Below, in pieces: positions 33,885 through 42,075 of a stretch of 64,000 nt of DNA. The DNA comes from JALZVT01 sp039029135 (GTDB lineage Bacteria > Pseudomonadota > Gammaproteobacteria > Pseudomonadales > Azotimanducaceae). The DNA lies in NCBI GenBank assembly GCA_039029135.1, contig JBCCGT010000001.1, positions 62,001-126,000 on the forward strand, given 5' to 3'. A program made the position numbers and the translations under genes. Each line of letters opens with the position of its first letter. Position 1 is the first letter of the stretch. Below the pieces are notes generated by a model. The model saw nothing but the letters and a program-made list of their open reading frames with translations. It searched no databases and was not told where the DNA came from.

Positions 33885-34955
33885 CTAATACTCGTCAATT
33901 AGCGGCAGCGCGCTCAGCACGTGGGGCGCCACGGCGGGCGTTGCGACCTCTAGCCACGCATCGTCCAGTTCGGCCAGTGACCGGGCCCCCATGAGCGCCA
34001 TGGTGGTCTTGATCTCGTGCTCGACGATCTTCAGCGCCTGTTCGATGCCAGCGGCACCGCCGGCGGCCATCGCAAAGCCCTCCAACCGCCCCATGCCGAC
34101 CACGTCGGCGCCCCGGCACAGTGCCTTGACGACATCGGCGCCGCGCAGGAAGCCGCCGTCGACGACGATCGGCGCGCGACCATCGACCGCGCGCGCCACC
34201 TCGGGCAGCGAATCGATACAGCCGCGACCGTGATCGAGCTGCCGACCGCCGTGGTTCGACACATAGATCACGTCGACGCCGGCATCGATGGCGCGATTGG
34301 CATCGTCCGCCGTGTTGATCCCCTTCACGACCAGCGGGATATCGAACGTCTCCTTGATGTGGGCGACGGTGTCCCAACTCATGCGCGCCTGGTAGTCGAA
34401 GCTGCTACCCGGGCTGCCGCTGCCGGACGGTGGCACCCAGCCCTTCAGGATGTCGCGCTCGCGCCGCGAGTAGACCTGGGTGTCGGCGGTGAGACAGAAG
34501 CCGGCGTAGCCGGCCTCGATGCACTCCGCGATGATGGCGTCCATCCATGCCTGATCGCCCATGAGATATAGCTGATAGATCTTCGGGCCCGCGGTCGCCT
34601 GCGCAACGGCCTTGAAGTCGGGTGCCGCCACCGAGCTCAGAATCTGCATCGTGCCGAAGGCATCCGCGCCGCGCGCGACGGATATGCCGCCGCCCTCTTC
34701 GAAGAGCTGTACGCTGCCTATGGGCGGCAGGATGACGGGGATGCGCAGCGGATGCCCCAGCAGCTCCGTACTGACGGTGACCTCGCGCACGTCGGTGAGC
34801 ACTTTGGGCCGGAACTGCAGGGCGTCGATGGCCATGCGATTGCGCTTCAGGGTTGTCTCTGTGTCCGCTCCGCCGACCAGATAGTCCCAGACCTCGCGAT
34901 CCAGATTCTGCCGTGCGAGCTGCACCATCTCGGTCAGCGTTCGAAAATCTGCCAT
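33885..34955 (-). CDS. FMN-dependent alpha-hydroxy acid dehydrogenase/oxidase
   Basis: The 356-residue TIM-barrel enzyme belongs to the lactate dehydrogenase (LldD)/glycolate oxidase/mandelate dehydrogenase family, oxidising an L-2-hydroxy acid to the 2-oxo acid. It shows ALQFRPKVLTDVREV, the FMN phosphate-binding IVVDGGFLRGADVVKALCRG and the active-site SNHGGRQLDHG (catalytic His with substrate Arg). The early AxxPIG motif reads PVILPPIGS, not the usual APMG. No membrane-binding segment is evident. ATG 34955 has AGGGAG upstream. The exact substrate is not readable from sequence. Confidence 0.9.
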   Translation of the reverse strand: MADFRTLTEMVQLARQNLDREVWDYLVGGADTETTLKRNRMAIDALQFRPKVLTDVREVTVSTELLGHPLRIPVILPPIGSVQLFEEGGGISVARGADAFGTMQILSSVAAPDFKAVAQATAGPKIYQLYLMGDQAWMDAIIAECIEAGYAGFCLTADTQVYSRRERDILKGWVPPSGSGSPGSSFDYQARMSWDTVAHIKETFDIPLVVKGINTADDANRAIDAGVDVIYVSNHGGRQLDHGRGCIDSLPEVARAVDGRAPIVVDGGFLRGADVVKALCRGADVVGMGRLEGFAMAAGGAAGIEQALKIVEHEIKTTMALMGARSLAELDDAWLEVATPAVAPHVLSALPLIDEY

Positions 34956-35109
34956 CGTCTCCCTTGCCTCCTCGATCTCGATCTGCGGACGGCGTCCGCG
35001 CGCGGCGCACGACGTTCAACTCTCGGCATTCTGCCCGTACACTCGTCAGCCCGGCAATCGGGCAGCCTGCGGCGCCAGCACCGGGACGCGGATTACACAG
35101 GAGAACAGC

Positions 35110-36318
35110 ATGAGCAGCGATTCCAGGGTCGTCATCGTCGGCGCCGGTCACGGTGCCGGCCAGGCGGCGGCCAGCCTGCGCCAGGAGGGTTTCGAAGGCG
35201 CGATTGACGTCTACGGGGACGAACCCCACCCACCCTATCAGCGCCCGCCCCTGTCGAAGGCCTACCTGTCGGGCGAGCAGGGCGTCGAGAAGGTCTATCT
35301 GCGACCCGCCGCGTTTTACGACAGCAAGGACATCGGCATGCACACCGGGGTGCGCGTCGAGTCGATCGACCCCGCCGCACGAACGATCACCAGCAGCGAG
35401 GGCAGTGCGACCTGGGACCATCTAATTCTCGCGACGGGCACGCGCCCACGCCTGCTGCCGATCCCCGGCGCAGACCTCGCCGGCGTGCACTATCTGCGCA
35501 CGATCGCCGACGTCGACGGCATTCGCGCCGAGCTGAGCGGCGACACCCGGCTCGTGATCGTCGGCGGCGGCTACATCGGTCTCGAAGTCGCGGCGGTGGC
35601 TCTGACCGTAGGCGCCAATGTGACGGTCCTGGAGATGGAGGACCGCATCCTGCAGCGCGTCACGACGCCGCAGATGTCGGCCTTCTATCACCAGCTGCAC
35701 AGCGGTCGCGGGGTCGATATTCGGGTCAACACGGCGGCAAGCAGGTTCGAGGGCACCGGCACGGTGAGCGGCGTCGTCTGCGGCAACGAGACGCTGGCGG
35801 CCGACATGGTCGTCGTCGGCATTGGCGTGCTGCCTAACGTGGAACTTGCCGAGGCTGCGGGCATTAGCTGCGACAACGGCATCGTGGTCGACGAGCGCTG
35901 CCTGACGAACGTGCCAAACGTCTACGCCATCGGCGACTGCTGCAATCATCCGAATCCGATACTGGGGCGCAGACTGCGGCTCGAGAGCGTGCCCAACGCG
36001 ATGGAGCAGGCGCGCGTGTGCGCCGCCAACATCGCCGGCAAGGACAAGACCTATGCCAGCGTGCCCTGGTTCTGGTCGGATCAGTACGAGCTGAAGCTGC
36101 AGATGCTGGGCTTTTCCGCAGACGGCGAAGACAGCGTGCTGCGCGGCGACATGGCGGCCAACGAATTCGCCGTGTTCCACATGAGCGATGGCAAGGTGGT
36201 CGCCGTGGACGCGGTGAACTGCCCGCGCGAGTTCATGGCAGCGAAGCAGATGTACGGCAAGGCTGTGGACCCCGCAAAACTCGCGGACCCCTCGGTCGAG
36301 ATGAAGGAGCTGCTGTAG
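35110..36318 (+). CDS. FAD-dependent ferredoxin/rubredoxin reductase-type oxidoreductase
   Basis: The 402-residue protein has the two-dinucleotide-domain plan: FAD-binding GAGHGAGQAAASLR at the N-terminus, YQRPPLSKAYLSG, ATGTRPR, the NAD(P)H motif VIVGGGYIGLEVAAVA (about residues 153-168), and YAIGDCC at the second FAD site, then a reductase C-terminal domain with VPWFWSDQYELKLQMLG. This is the class I ferredoxin reductase type that feeds electrons to ring-hydroxylating dioxygenases or cytochromes P450. ATG 35110 has AGGAGA upstream. No ferredoxin or P450 is next to it, so its electron acceptor is unknown. Confidence 0.92.
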   Translation: MSSDSRVVIVGAGHGAGQAAASLRQEGFEGAIDVYGDEPHPPYQRPPLSKAYLSGEQGVEKVYLRPAAFYDSKDIGMHTGVRVESIDPAARTITSSEGSATWDHLILATGTRPRLLPIPGADLAGVHYLRTIADVDGIRAELSGDTRLVIVGGGYIGLEVAAVALTVGANVTVLEMEDRILQRVTTPQMSAFYHQLHSGRGVDIRVNTAASRFEGTGTVSGVVCGNETLAADMVVVGIGVLPNVELAEAAGISCDNGIVVDERCLTNVPNVYAIGDCCNHPNPILGRRLRLESVPNAMEQARVCAANIAGKDKTYASVPWFWSDQYELKLQMLGFSADGEDSVLRGDMAANEFAVFHMSDGKVVAVDAVNCPREFMAAKQMYGKAVDPAKLADPSVEMKELL

Positions 36319-36351
36319 CGCGCCGTACTAGCGGCCAAACGCGGCGCAGAC

Positions 36352-37542
36352 TCAGAGGCCGAGCACCGCCTTCGCGATGATGTTGTGCTGCACCTCGCTG
36401 GAGCCTCCGGCGATGGTGTAGCCGCGGTGGTGATAGCGGCCCGACGCAATATACTCCGCCCAGTCGGGACCGACCGGCGCTGCCGCCGCGGTGCCCGTCG
36501 TGCGATCTCTCGGCAACACCCACTGTCCCGCGGCGTCGAACAACAGCTCGTCCATCGCCTGCACCAGTTCGCTGCCCTTGAGCTTCAGCATCGACGGCTC
36601 TGCGCCCACCTCGGCGCCCGAGTCCGCCTGAGAGAGCAGCCTCAGGCTCGTCATCTCCAGCGCTTGCAGGCGCACGTCGAGCTCGTCCATGGCCCGGCGA
36701 TAGTGCCCGAGCTGGTCCAGCGCAGCGCCGCCGTCGGTCTCCCCTGCCAGCGCATCGCCGATCAGCGAGAGCATGCGCTTGTTCTCGGCGACGCGGCTGA
36801 CCATGAGCCGCTCATCCCCAAGCAGGCTCTTCGCGACGGTCCAGCCGCGGTTTTCCTCGCCGAGGCGATTCTCGATCGGCACCCGCACGTCGTCGAAGAA
36901 CACCTGGTTCCACAGGCGTTTGCCGTTGAAGGCATACAGCGGCTCGATCCGCACACCCGGCGTGTCGAGATCGAACAGCAGAAAACTGATGCCCTTCTGC
37001 TTTTGCACCTTCGGGTCGGTGCGCACGAGGCAGAAGATCCAGTCCGCCTGTTCAGCGCCCGACGTCCAAATCTTTGAGCCGTTGACGACGTACTCGTCAC
37101 CGTCGCGCTCCGCGCGCGTCGCGAGACCCGCGAGATCGGAGCCCGCTCCCGGCTCGGAATAGCCCTGGCACCACCAGCGCTCGGAGTTGATGATCTTGGG
37201 CAGATGCTCGCGCTGCTGCTCCGGCGTGCCGAAGCGGGCAATGGCGGGCCCGACCATCGTGAAGCCGAAGCCAGAGAGATAAGGCGCGTGGGCGAGGCGA
37301 CACTCGACGTCGAAGATGTGGCGCTGCACCAGGCTCCAACCCGTGCCGCCGTGCTCGACCGGCCAGGCAGGCGCCGCCCAGCCTTGTGCGGCCAGTCGCC
37401 GGGTCCACTCGATCGTCTCCGCCTTCGCCAGCCCCTCCCCCCGCCGCATCTTGTCGGCGAACTCGCTCGGCAGTTCGCGCGCCAGAAACTCGCGCACCGA
37501 ATCGCGAAAGCTGAGCTGTTCGGCGGTCAGGGCCAGCTGCAT
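36352..37542 (-). CDS. Acyl-CoA dehydrogenase
   Basis: The 396-residue flavoenzyme has the full family layout: N-terminal helical domain (LTAEQLSFRDSVREFLARELP), middle beta domain (GYSEPGAGSDLAGLATRAERDG and KIWTSGAEQADW) and C-terminal helical domain ending in YTIAGGSSEVQHNIIAKAVLGL. In this subgroup the catalytic base position differs from the classical Glu of short-chain enzymes; IAGGSSE is typical of long/branched or aromatic-CoA and steroid-side-chain types. ATG 37542 is chosen over a start 9 codons upstream. It is convergent with the reductase gene on its left. Confidence 0.92.
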   Translation of the reverse strand: MQLALTAEQLSFRDSVREFLARELPSEFADKMRRGEGLAKAETIEWTRRLAAQGWAAPAWPVEHGGTGWSLVQRHIFDVECRLAHAPYLSGFGFTMVGPAIARFGTPEQQREHLPKIINSERWWCQGYSEPGAGSDLAGLATRAERDGDEYVVNGSKIWTSGAEQADWIFCLVRTDPKVQKQKGISFLLFDLDTPGVRIEPLYAFNGKRLWNQVFFDDVRVPIENRLGEENRGWTVAKSLLGDERLMVSRVAENKRMLSLIGDALAGETDGGAALDQLGHYRRAMDELDVRLQALEMTSLRLLSQADSGAEVGAEPSMLKLKGSELVQAMDELLFDAAGQWVLPRDRTTGTAAAAPVGPDWAEYIASGRYHHRGYTIAGGSSEVQHNIIAKAVLGL

Positions 37543-37716
37543 GCAGTTACTCCGAATTGTTGAAGCCATCTCGGCGGCGGCGGCAGCGCTTGCTGCATAA
37601 GAACATTGAGCCTATAACAGCACCACAACTATTGCTTCTGCAACAGCGTGTGCAGACACCGACGGCCAGCGTAGCCGTCATCACCGGATCGATGACTTCC
37701 TGAGGGGGAAAACACT

Positions 37717-38253
37717 ATGAACGGACGTACTCTCATCGGCGTCGTGGTGGCCGCGTTCGTGGCTTTCATGTGGGGTTTTGTGTTCTGGGCGGCGACACCG
37801 CTGCCGTACAACAGCTGGCATAAGGTAGACGACGAGTCCGCCGCCCAGAGTCTGCTCGCACAGACCTTTCCGGACAGCGGCATCTACGGGGTGCCCAGCC
37901 CGCAGAACGCGCCAGAGGACATGGTCGCGAAGCTCGATCAGGGCGTCTGGGCGATGGTGAACATCGATCACACGCCAGCCGCGCCCGGCGATCCGGCGGC
38001 GATGGGTCTGGGATTCCTGCACATGCTGGTGACGATGCTGCTGCTGGCGGTGCTGTTGAAACACATGCACTCGAATCGGCTGCGCAACGCCCTGCTGGCC
38101 GGCCTGATGGCCGCCGTGTTTTCCAACTTCGGCGACGTGGTGTGGTGGAACTACCCAATTGGCTGGAAGACCGCGATCTTTGTCTATGACATGGGCTTCT
38201 GGCTGATCGGCGGCCTGATTCTGAACTACTTCATGCGTGAGTCGGCGAGCTGA
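37717..38253 (+). CDS. Unknown inner-membrane protein
   Basis: I do not recognise this 178-residue protein. It has an N-terminal helix (TLIGVVVAAFVAFMWGFVFW), a periplasmic segment of roughly 70 residues, two to three further helices (GLGFLHMLVTMLLLAVLLKH, LLAGLMAAVFSNFGDVVWW, MGFWLIGGLILNYF). The order suggests four membrane spans. The ribosome site GAGGGGG lies 8-9 nt before ATG 37717, and a GACGGC/GCCGTC hairpin occurs in the leader (about 37660-37680). It is convergent with the Tag-like gene, 6 bp apart at the stops. Confidence 0.75.
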   Translation: MNGRTLIGVVVAAFVAFMWGFVFWAATPLPYNSWHKVDDESAAQSLLAQTFPDSGIYGVPSPQNAPEDMVAKLDQGVWAMVNIDHTPAAPGDPAAMGLGFLHMLVTMLLLAVLLKHMHSNRLRNALLAGLMAAVFSNFGDVVWWNYPIGWKTAIFVYDMGFWLIGGLILNYFMRESAS

Positions 38254-38259
38254 CGCCCG

Positions 38260-38973
38260 TCAGTCGGCGCTGTCGACCGAGCAGGCGAGTATTCGCGAGA
38301 TTGCCGAGCGGTCCTGGCCGCTCTCTTCCGCCCATTGATTGAAGGCGTCCTGCACGGCCAGCAGCGCCTTCTTGCTCGTGGGGTTCTTGTCGACGACGTC
38401 TGCGTCGATCAGCGCACGCACCACGTCGCCTGACAGCATGGGCGTCTCCTTGCCCATGAAGCGCAAGAAGTAGCGGCCCGTCTGGCCGCCCAGACGATCG
38501 CCCCGCTTCTTTAGTAGCTCCCACAGCCCAACGAAGTCTGCCGCCGGCCAGTCGGCAACGAACCGACCGAAACCGCCATGTTCCTCGCGAATCTCGCGCA
38601 CGAATACGGCGTTGTTGCGTACCGATAGGATCTTCTTGGCGTGCCGCACGATGCGGGCGTCGCCGCCGATGCGCTCCAGGTCCTCGTCCGAGAGCATGGC
38701 GCACTCGACGGGATCGAAGCCGGCGAACACCTCCTCGAATGCGGGCCACTTCGCCTCGATGATGCGCCACACGAAGCCCGAGCGGAACACGCAGGCCGCC
38801 ATCTCGGCGAGATAGCGATCGTCCTTTGTGCGCTTCAGCGCAGCGCCGGTCTTGGCCTTCGGCAACAGCGCCTCGAGCGCGGCGGCGCCGCCCTTGCGCT
38901 TGGCCGCACGTGCATGGATCTCGCTGAACTTGGGTAGGGAAGCCAGGGTGCTATCCTCCAACAACTGAATCAT
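38260..38973 (-). CDS. DNA-3-methyladenine glycosylase I-like (Tag family) protein
   Basis: The 237-residue protein resembles the Tag/HhH-GPD-like group: FRSGFVWRIIEAKWPAFEEVFAGFDPVECAMLSDEDLERIGG (read in parts: residues about 65-105) gives the F/W-rich substrate pocket and helix, then ILSVRNNAVFVREIREEHGGF. Tag removes 3-methyladenine from alkylated DNA. Zinc-binding Cys/His residues of classical Tag are not evident at the N-terminus, so it is a divergent member. ATG 38973 is preferred to TTG 38988. It is divergent from the CULT-domain gene. Confidence 0.75.
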   Translation of the reverse strand: MIQLLEDSTLASLPKFSEIHARAAKRKGGAAALEALLPKAKTGAALKRTKDDRYLAEMAACVFRSGFVWRIIEAKWPAFEEVFAGFDPVECAMLSDEDLERIGGDARIVRHAKKILSVRNNAVFVREIREEHGGFGRFVADWPAADFVGLWELLKKRGDRLGGQTGRYFLRFMGKETPMLSGDVVRALIDADVVDKNPTSKKALLAVQDAFNQWAEESGQDRSAISRILACSVDSAD

Positions 38974-39012
38974 GGCGTCGGCGAGCAACGGCCCGCCGAC
39001 GGTACAGCGCCG

Positions 39013-39396
39013 ATGGTAGACGTTTTAGACCGCCCGGAAACCCTCGATCCCAAGCTGCGCGCGCTGCTCGACGACGAGGAGGCGACCGAGCAATACGTCT
39101 ACTGCGCCCAGTGTTCGAACGTGCTGGCGCGCTGCGATGCGGCCATCGAGATCAACGGCGCCCATACGCACTTCTGCGTCAACCCGCACGGCATCGAATT
39201 CGACGTGCGCTGTTACGCCCAGGCGCTCGGCTGCGCGATCGCCGGCGAGCCGACCGCTGCGGATAGCTGGTTTCCGGGCTATCGCTGGCGTTTCGCGAGC
39301 TGCGCGAGCTGCCAGATTCACCTCGGCTGGCTGTTCCAGGGTGCGGAGCACCAGTTCTACGGCCTCATCAACGATCGCATTCAGAGCGACGGCTAG
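39013..39396 (+). CDS. CULT-domain (cereblon thalidomide-binding-like) protein
   Basis: The 127-residue protein is almost entirely one CULT domain. It has two zinc CxxC knuckles (C31/C34 and C97/C100) and the three cage tryptophans W86, W92 and W106, with spacings of 6 and 14 residues, the same as the W380/W386/W400 cage of human cereblon. HTHFCVNPHGIEFDV and HLGWLFQG are also typical. In cereblon this pocket binds C-terminal cyclic imides and thalidomide-type drugs; bacterial single-domain homologues are known, but their function is unclear. ATG 39013, divergent from a Tag-like glycosylase gene. The zinc and cage residues all appear intact. Confidence 0.85.
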   Translation: MVDVLDRPETLDPKLRALLDDEEATEQYVYCAQCSNVLARCDAAIEINGAHTHFCVNPHGIEFDVRCYAQALGCAIAGEPTAADSWFPGYRWRFASCASCQIHLGWLFQGAEHQFYGLINDRIQSDG

Positions 39397-39459
39397 CGGC
39401 TGCTCGCGCGACGCACCGCGCGGCCCTGGGGCATCAAACCGGCAGCGGAGCGTTGCCGG

Positions 39460-40743
39460 CTAGTCGACGATCGCCTGATAGACGAGCGACTTGAGCTGGC
39501 CGCGAAAGTTGAACGTGCCGCTCGGCATGAGCTGGGTGAGGAAGATCACCGCCAGGTCTTCCTGCGGGTCGACCCAGAAAATCGTGCTCGCAGCCCCGCC
39601 CCAGGCAATCTCGCCGGCGGAACTCGACGTCGCCGTCAGCCCAGGTCCCAGGTTGACCGAGAAGCCGAGGCCGAAGCCATAGCCCTGGTTGTCCGTCTCC
39701 GAAAACGACCCCTGCGCCCAGCGGGTCAGATCGTCGCCGTTGGGCAGATGATTGGCGCTCATCAGCTCCAAAGTCTTGCGGCCGAGCAGGCGCCGCCCCT
39801 CGAGCTCTCCGCCGCCGAGCAGCATCCGACAGAACTGCAAATAATCGGCCGCCGTCGAGACGAGGCCACCGCCGCCAGACAGAAAGCTGCGCGGCCGAAT
39901 GTAGCGACTGTCCTGCGGGTCGTCTTCCAAGAGCAGACGTTTGTCGGGTCCGCGCACATAGTTCGCCGCGAAGCGCTCGACCTTGTCGTCGGGCACGGTG
40001 AAACCGGTGTCGACCATGCCGAGCGGGGCGAAGATGCGCTGCGCGAAAAACTCGGCCAGAGTCTGGCCGGACAGCACCTCGATCAGATGACCGCACACGT
40101 CGGTGGCGACGGAGTAGTTCCAGGCGGTGCCGGGCGAAAACTCGAGCGGTAGGTGCGCAAGCCGCTCGATCATGTCCGCGAGCGTCGCGCCTTCATCGAC
40201 CTCGCCGATGCGGGCGCGACGATAGGCATGGTCGACGTTGGTCCGGCTCATGAAACCGTAGGTCAGGCCCGACATGTGGGTCAGCAGATCGCGCACGGTC
40301 ATCTCGCGCTCGACCGGCGCGGTTTGGAACGTGGGATACACGCCAGACTGATAGACCCGCAGATCGCGCCAGGCGGGGATGAACCGCGAGACGCGATCCC
40401 CGAGCTGAAAGGCGCCCTCCTCGTAGAGCATCATCAGCGCTACCGAGGTGATCGGCTTGGTCATGGAATAGATACGGAAGATCGTATCGAGCGCCATGGG
40501 CTTGTCGCGCTCGAGATCCATGCGACCGAGCGTCTCGGCGTACGCGAGTGCACCCTTACGAAACACCAGCGGCAGCGCGCCGGCGATCTTGCCGGGACCG
40601 ACGTAGGCCCTGTCCAGGTGCGCGGCGACGCGCCGCAGCCGTTCGGGACACATGCCGGCGGCCCGAGCGTCCACGCGCATATCGTTAAGCGAACGGGCAG
40701 GTGATCCGCCCCCTTCGATGCGGTACTCCGCAGGTTCTTCCAC
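39460..40743 (-). CDS. Serine hydrolase, beta-lactamase/esterase fold
   Basis: The 427-residue protein belongs to the class C beta-lactamase/EstB-like family. It has the nucleophile motif SxxK as SMTK (in FRIYSMTKPITSVALM), a YxN-type motif in WNYSVATDVCG and the third motif region GEIAWGGAASTIFWVDP. Family members are esterases, D-amino peptidases or lactonases more often than lactamases. There is no signal peptide from this start. GTG 40743 is selected because AAGGGGAGA lies 7 nt upstream; a longer frame to 40881 would overlap the divergent pterin gene. Confidence 0.88.
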   Translation of the reverse strand: MEEPAEYRIEGGGSPARSLNDMRVDARAAGMCPERLRRVAAHLDRAYVGPGKIAGALPLVFRKGALAYAETLGRMDLERDKPMALDTIFRIYSMTKPITSVALMMLYEEGAFQLGDRVSRFIPAWRDLRVYQSGVYPTFQTAPVEREMTVRDLLTHMSGLTYGFMSRTNVDHAYRRARIGEVDEGATLADMIERLAHLPLEFSPGTAWNYSVATDVCGHLIEVLSGQTLAEFFAQRIFAPLGMVDTGFTVPDDKVERFAANYVRGPDKRLLLEDDPQDSRYIRPRSFLSGGGGLVSTAADYLQFCRMLLGGGELEGRRLLGRKTLELMSANHLPNGDDLTRWAQGSFSETDNQGYGFGLGFSVNLGPGLTATSSSAGEIAWGGAASTIFWVDPQEDLAVIFLTQLMPSGTFNFRGQLKSLVYQAIVD

Positions 40744-40798
40744 GCGCGACTCTCCCCTTTCACGCCGAACAGACGGCCGAGTAGGGTAGCATAGCGCC

Positions 40799-41347
40799 AT
40801 GACTGAACCGCGCCGGACCGCCGACCCGCAAACCGATCTCGGGAAACAAGATACATCGATCACGACGATCGAGATCGCCAAGGACTATCTGCATTTTTCC
40901 GCGGCGCACTTCACCCTGTTCTCCGCCACCGAGCGCGAGAACCTGCACGGTCATAACTTTCAGGTCGCGATAGACATCGAGGCCGAGGTCGACGAAACCG
41001 GCCTGTGCTTTGATTACAACATCGTCAAGGACGCGGTCCGCGCGATCTGCGGTGAGCTCGACGAGCAAACGCTGATGCCGGCGCACTCCCCCTGGCTGTC
41101 CGTCGACCGCGAGGACGGCATGGTGATCGTGCGCTTCGCCGATGAGCGCATGCCGTTTCTGGAACGCGACGTGCTGGTGCTGCCTGTCCGCAACATCACC
41201 GTGGAGGAACTGGCGCGCTGGATGCTGACGCGCGTGCGCGCTGAGGAGCGCATCGCGGCGCTACCGGTCCGCCGACTGGTGCTGCGCGTCGCCTCCGGTC
41301 CCAATCAGTGGGCCCGCGCCGAGTGGCAGGCAGCCGGCGTAGACTAG
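40799..41347 (+). CDS. 6-pyruvoyl-tetrahydropterin synthase-family protein with ExxHGH motif
   Basis: The 182-residue protein is a COG0720 (PTPS/QueD) member. Zinc ligands are H37 (FSAAHF), H50 and H52 (HGH). In QueD and PTPS the motif is CxxxHGH with a catalytic Cys; here the segment is RENLHGH, with E47 and no Cys. An ExxHGH motif is the mark of the PTPS-III subgroup, which makes 6-hydroxymethyl-dihydropterin and so can replace FolB in folate synthesis. A long N-terminal tail (about 20 residues) is unusual. It heads an operon with an SDR and a YhhQ-type transporter; the latter suggests a queuosine link instead, so the pathway is undecided. Confidence 0.88.
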   Translation: MTEPRRTADPQTDLGKQDTSITTIEIAKDYLHFSAAHFTLFSATERENLHGHNFQVAIDIEAEVDETGLCFDYNIVKDAVRAICGELDEQTLMPAHSPWLSVDREDGMVIVRFADERMPFLERDVLVLPVRNITVEELARWMLTRVRAEERIAALPVRRLVLRVASGPNQWARAEWQAAGVD

Positions 41348-41379
41348 GGGCCGCTGACACTCGATCCCAGGGAGAACAC

Positions 41380-42075
41380 GTGAAGCTACTCATCGTCACC
41401 GGCGCCAGCGCCGGCATCGGCCTCGCGGCCGCCGAAACGTTCCGCAACGCCGACTTCCAGGTCGTGAATCTGTCGCGCCGCCCCTGCCCCGCTGACGGCG
41501 TACGCTCCATCGCCTGCGATCTCGCCGATCCGTCCAGCCGCGCCGCGCTGGCGGCAGAGCTAGGCGAACTGCTCGGCTCGGCGGATTCGATCTGCCTGAT
41601 TCACAACGCGGCCCGCCTCGACAACGACAAGGTGGGCGAGACCGACAGCGACACGCTGCGCGCAATCTACGAGCTGAACCTGATCGCGCCGAACACCCTG
41701 AACAATCTCGCGATACCGCACATGCGGACCGGTTCATCGATCCTCTACGTCGGCTCCACGCTGAGCGAAAAGGCGGTCCCGAACAGCTTCAGCTACGTCA
41801 CCTCCAAGCACGCGACCATCGGCATGATGCGGGCGACCTGCCGGGACCTCGCTGGCGGAACCATTCACACGGCGTGCGTGTGCCCCGGTTTCACCGACAC
41901 CGAGATGCTGCGCGAGCACGTCCCCGCAGACGCGATGAGCGCCGTGGCAGCGATTAGCGCGTTCGGGCGCCTGATCGAACCGCAGGAAATCGCGGATCTG
42001 CTGCTGTTCGCCGCCAACAACCCGGTGATCAACGGCGCGGTGCTGCACGCCAATCTCGGCCAGGTCGAGTCATGA
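41380..42075 (+). CDS. Short-chain dehydrogenase/reductase
   Basis: The 231-residue SDR has the NAD(P) motif TGASAGIG near the start, NAA, the catalytic Ser in LYVGSTLSEKAV and YVTSK (Tyr, Lys), then CPGFTDTEM. GTG 41380 is preceded by GGGAG; this start gives a Rossmann strand immediately (KLLIVTGASAGIG). It is the second gene in the PTPS-SDR-YhhQ operon, 32 bp after the pterin enzyme, and its stop overlaps the next ATG (ATGA). Given the neighbours, a pteridine or queuosine-intermediate reductase role is possible (inference). Confidence 0.88.
   Translation: MKLLIVTGASAGIGLAAAETFRNADFQVVNLSRRPCPADGVRSIACDLADPSSRAALAAELGELLGSADSICLIHNAARLDNDKVGETDSDTLRAIYELNLIAPNTLNNLAIPHMRTGSSILYVGSTLSEKAVPNSFSYVTSKHATIGMMRATCRDLAGGTIHTACVCPGFTDTEMLREHVPADAMSAVAAISAFGRLIEPQEIADLLLFAANNPVINGAVLHANLGQVES

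Noticed and set aside
39460..40743. Reading the SxxK serine hydrolase as an antibiotic-resistance beta-lactamase
   Set aside because: No signal peptide, no KTG motif in classical form, and EstB-like esterases share the same fold and motifs.
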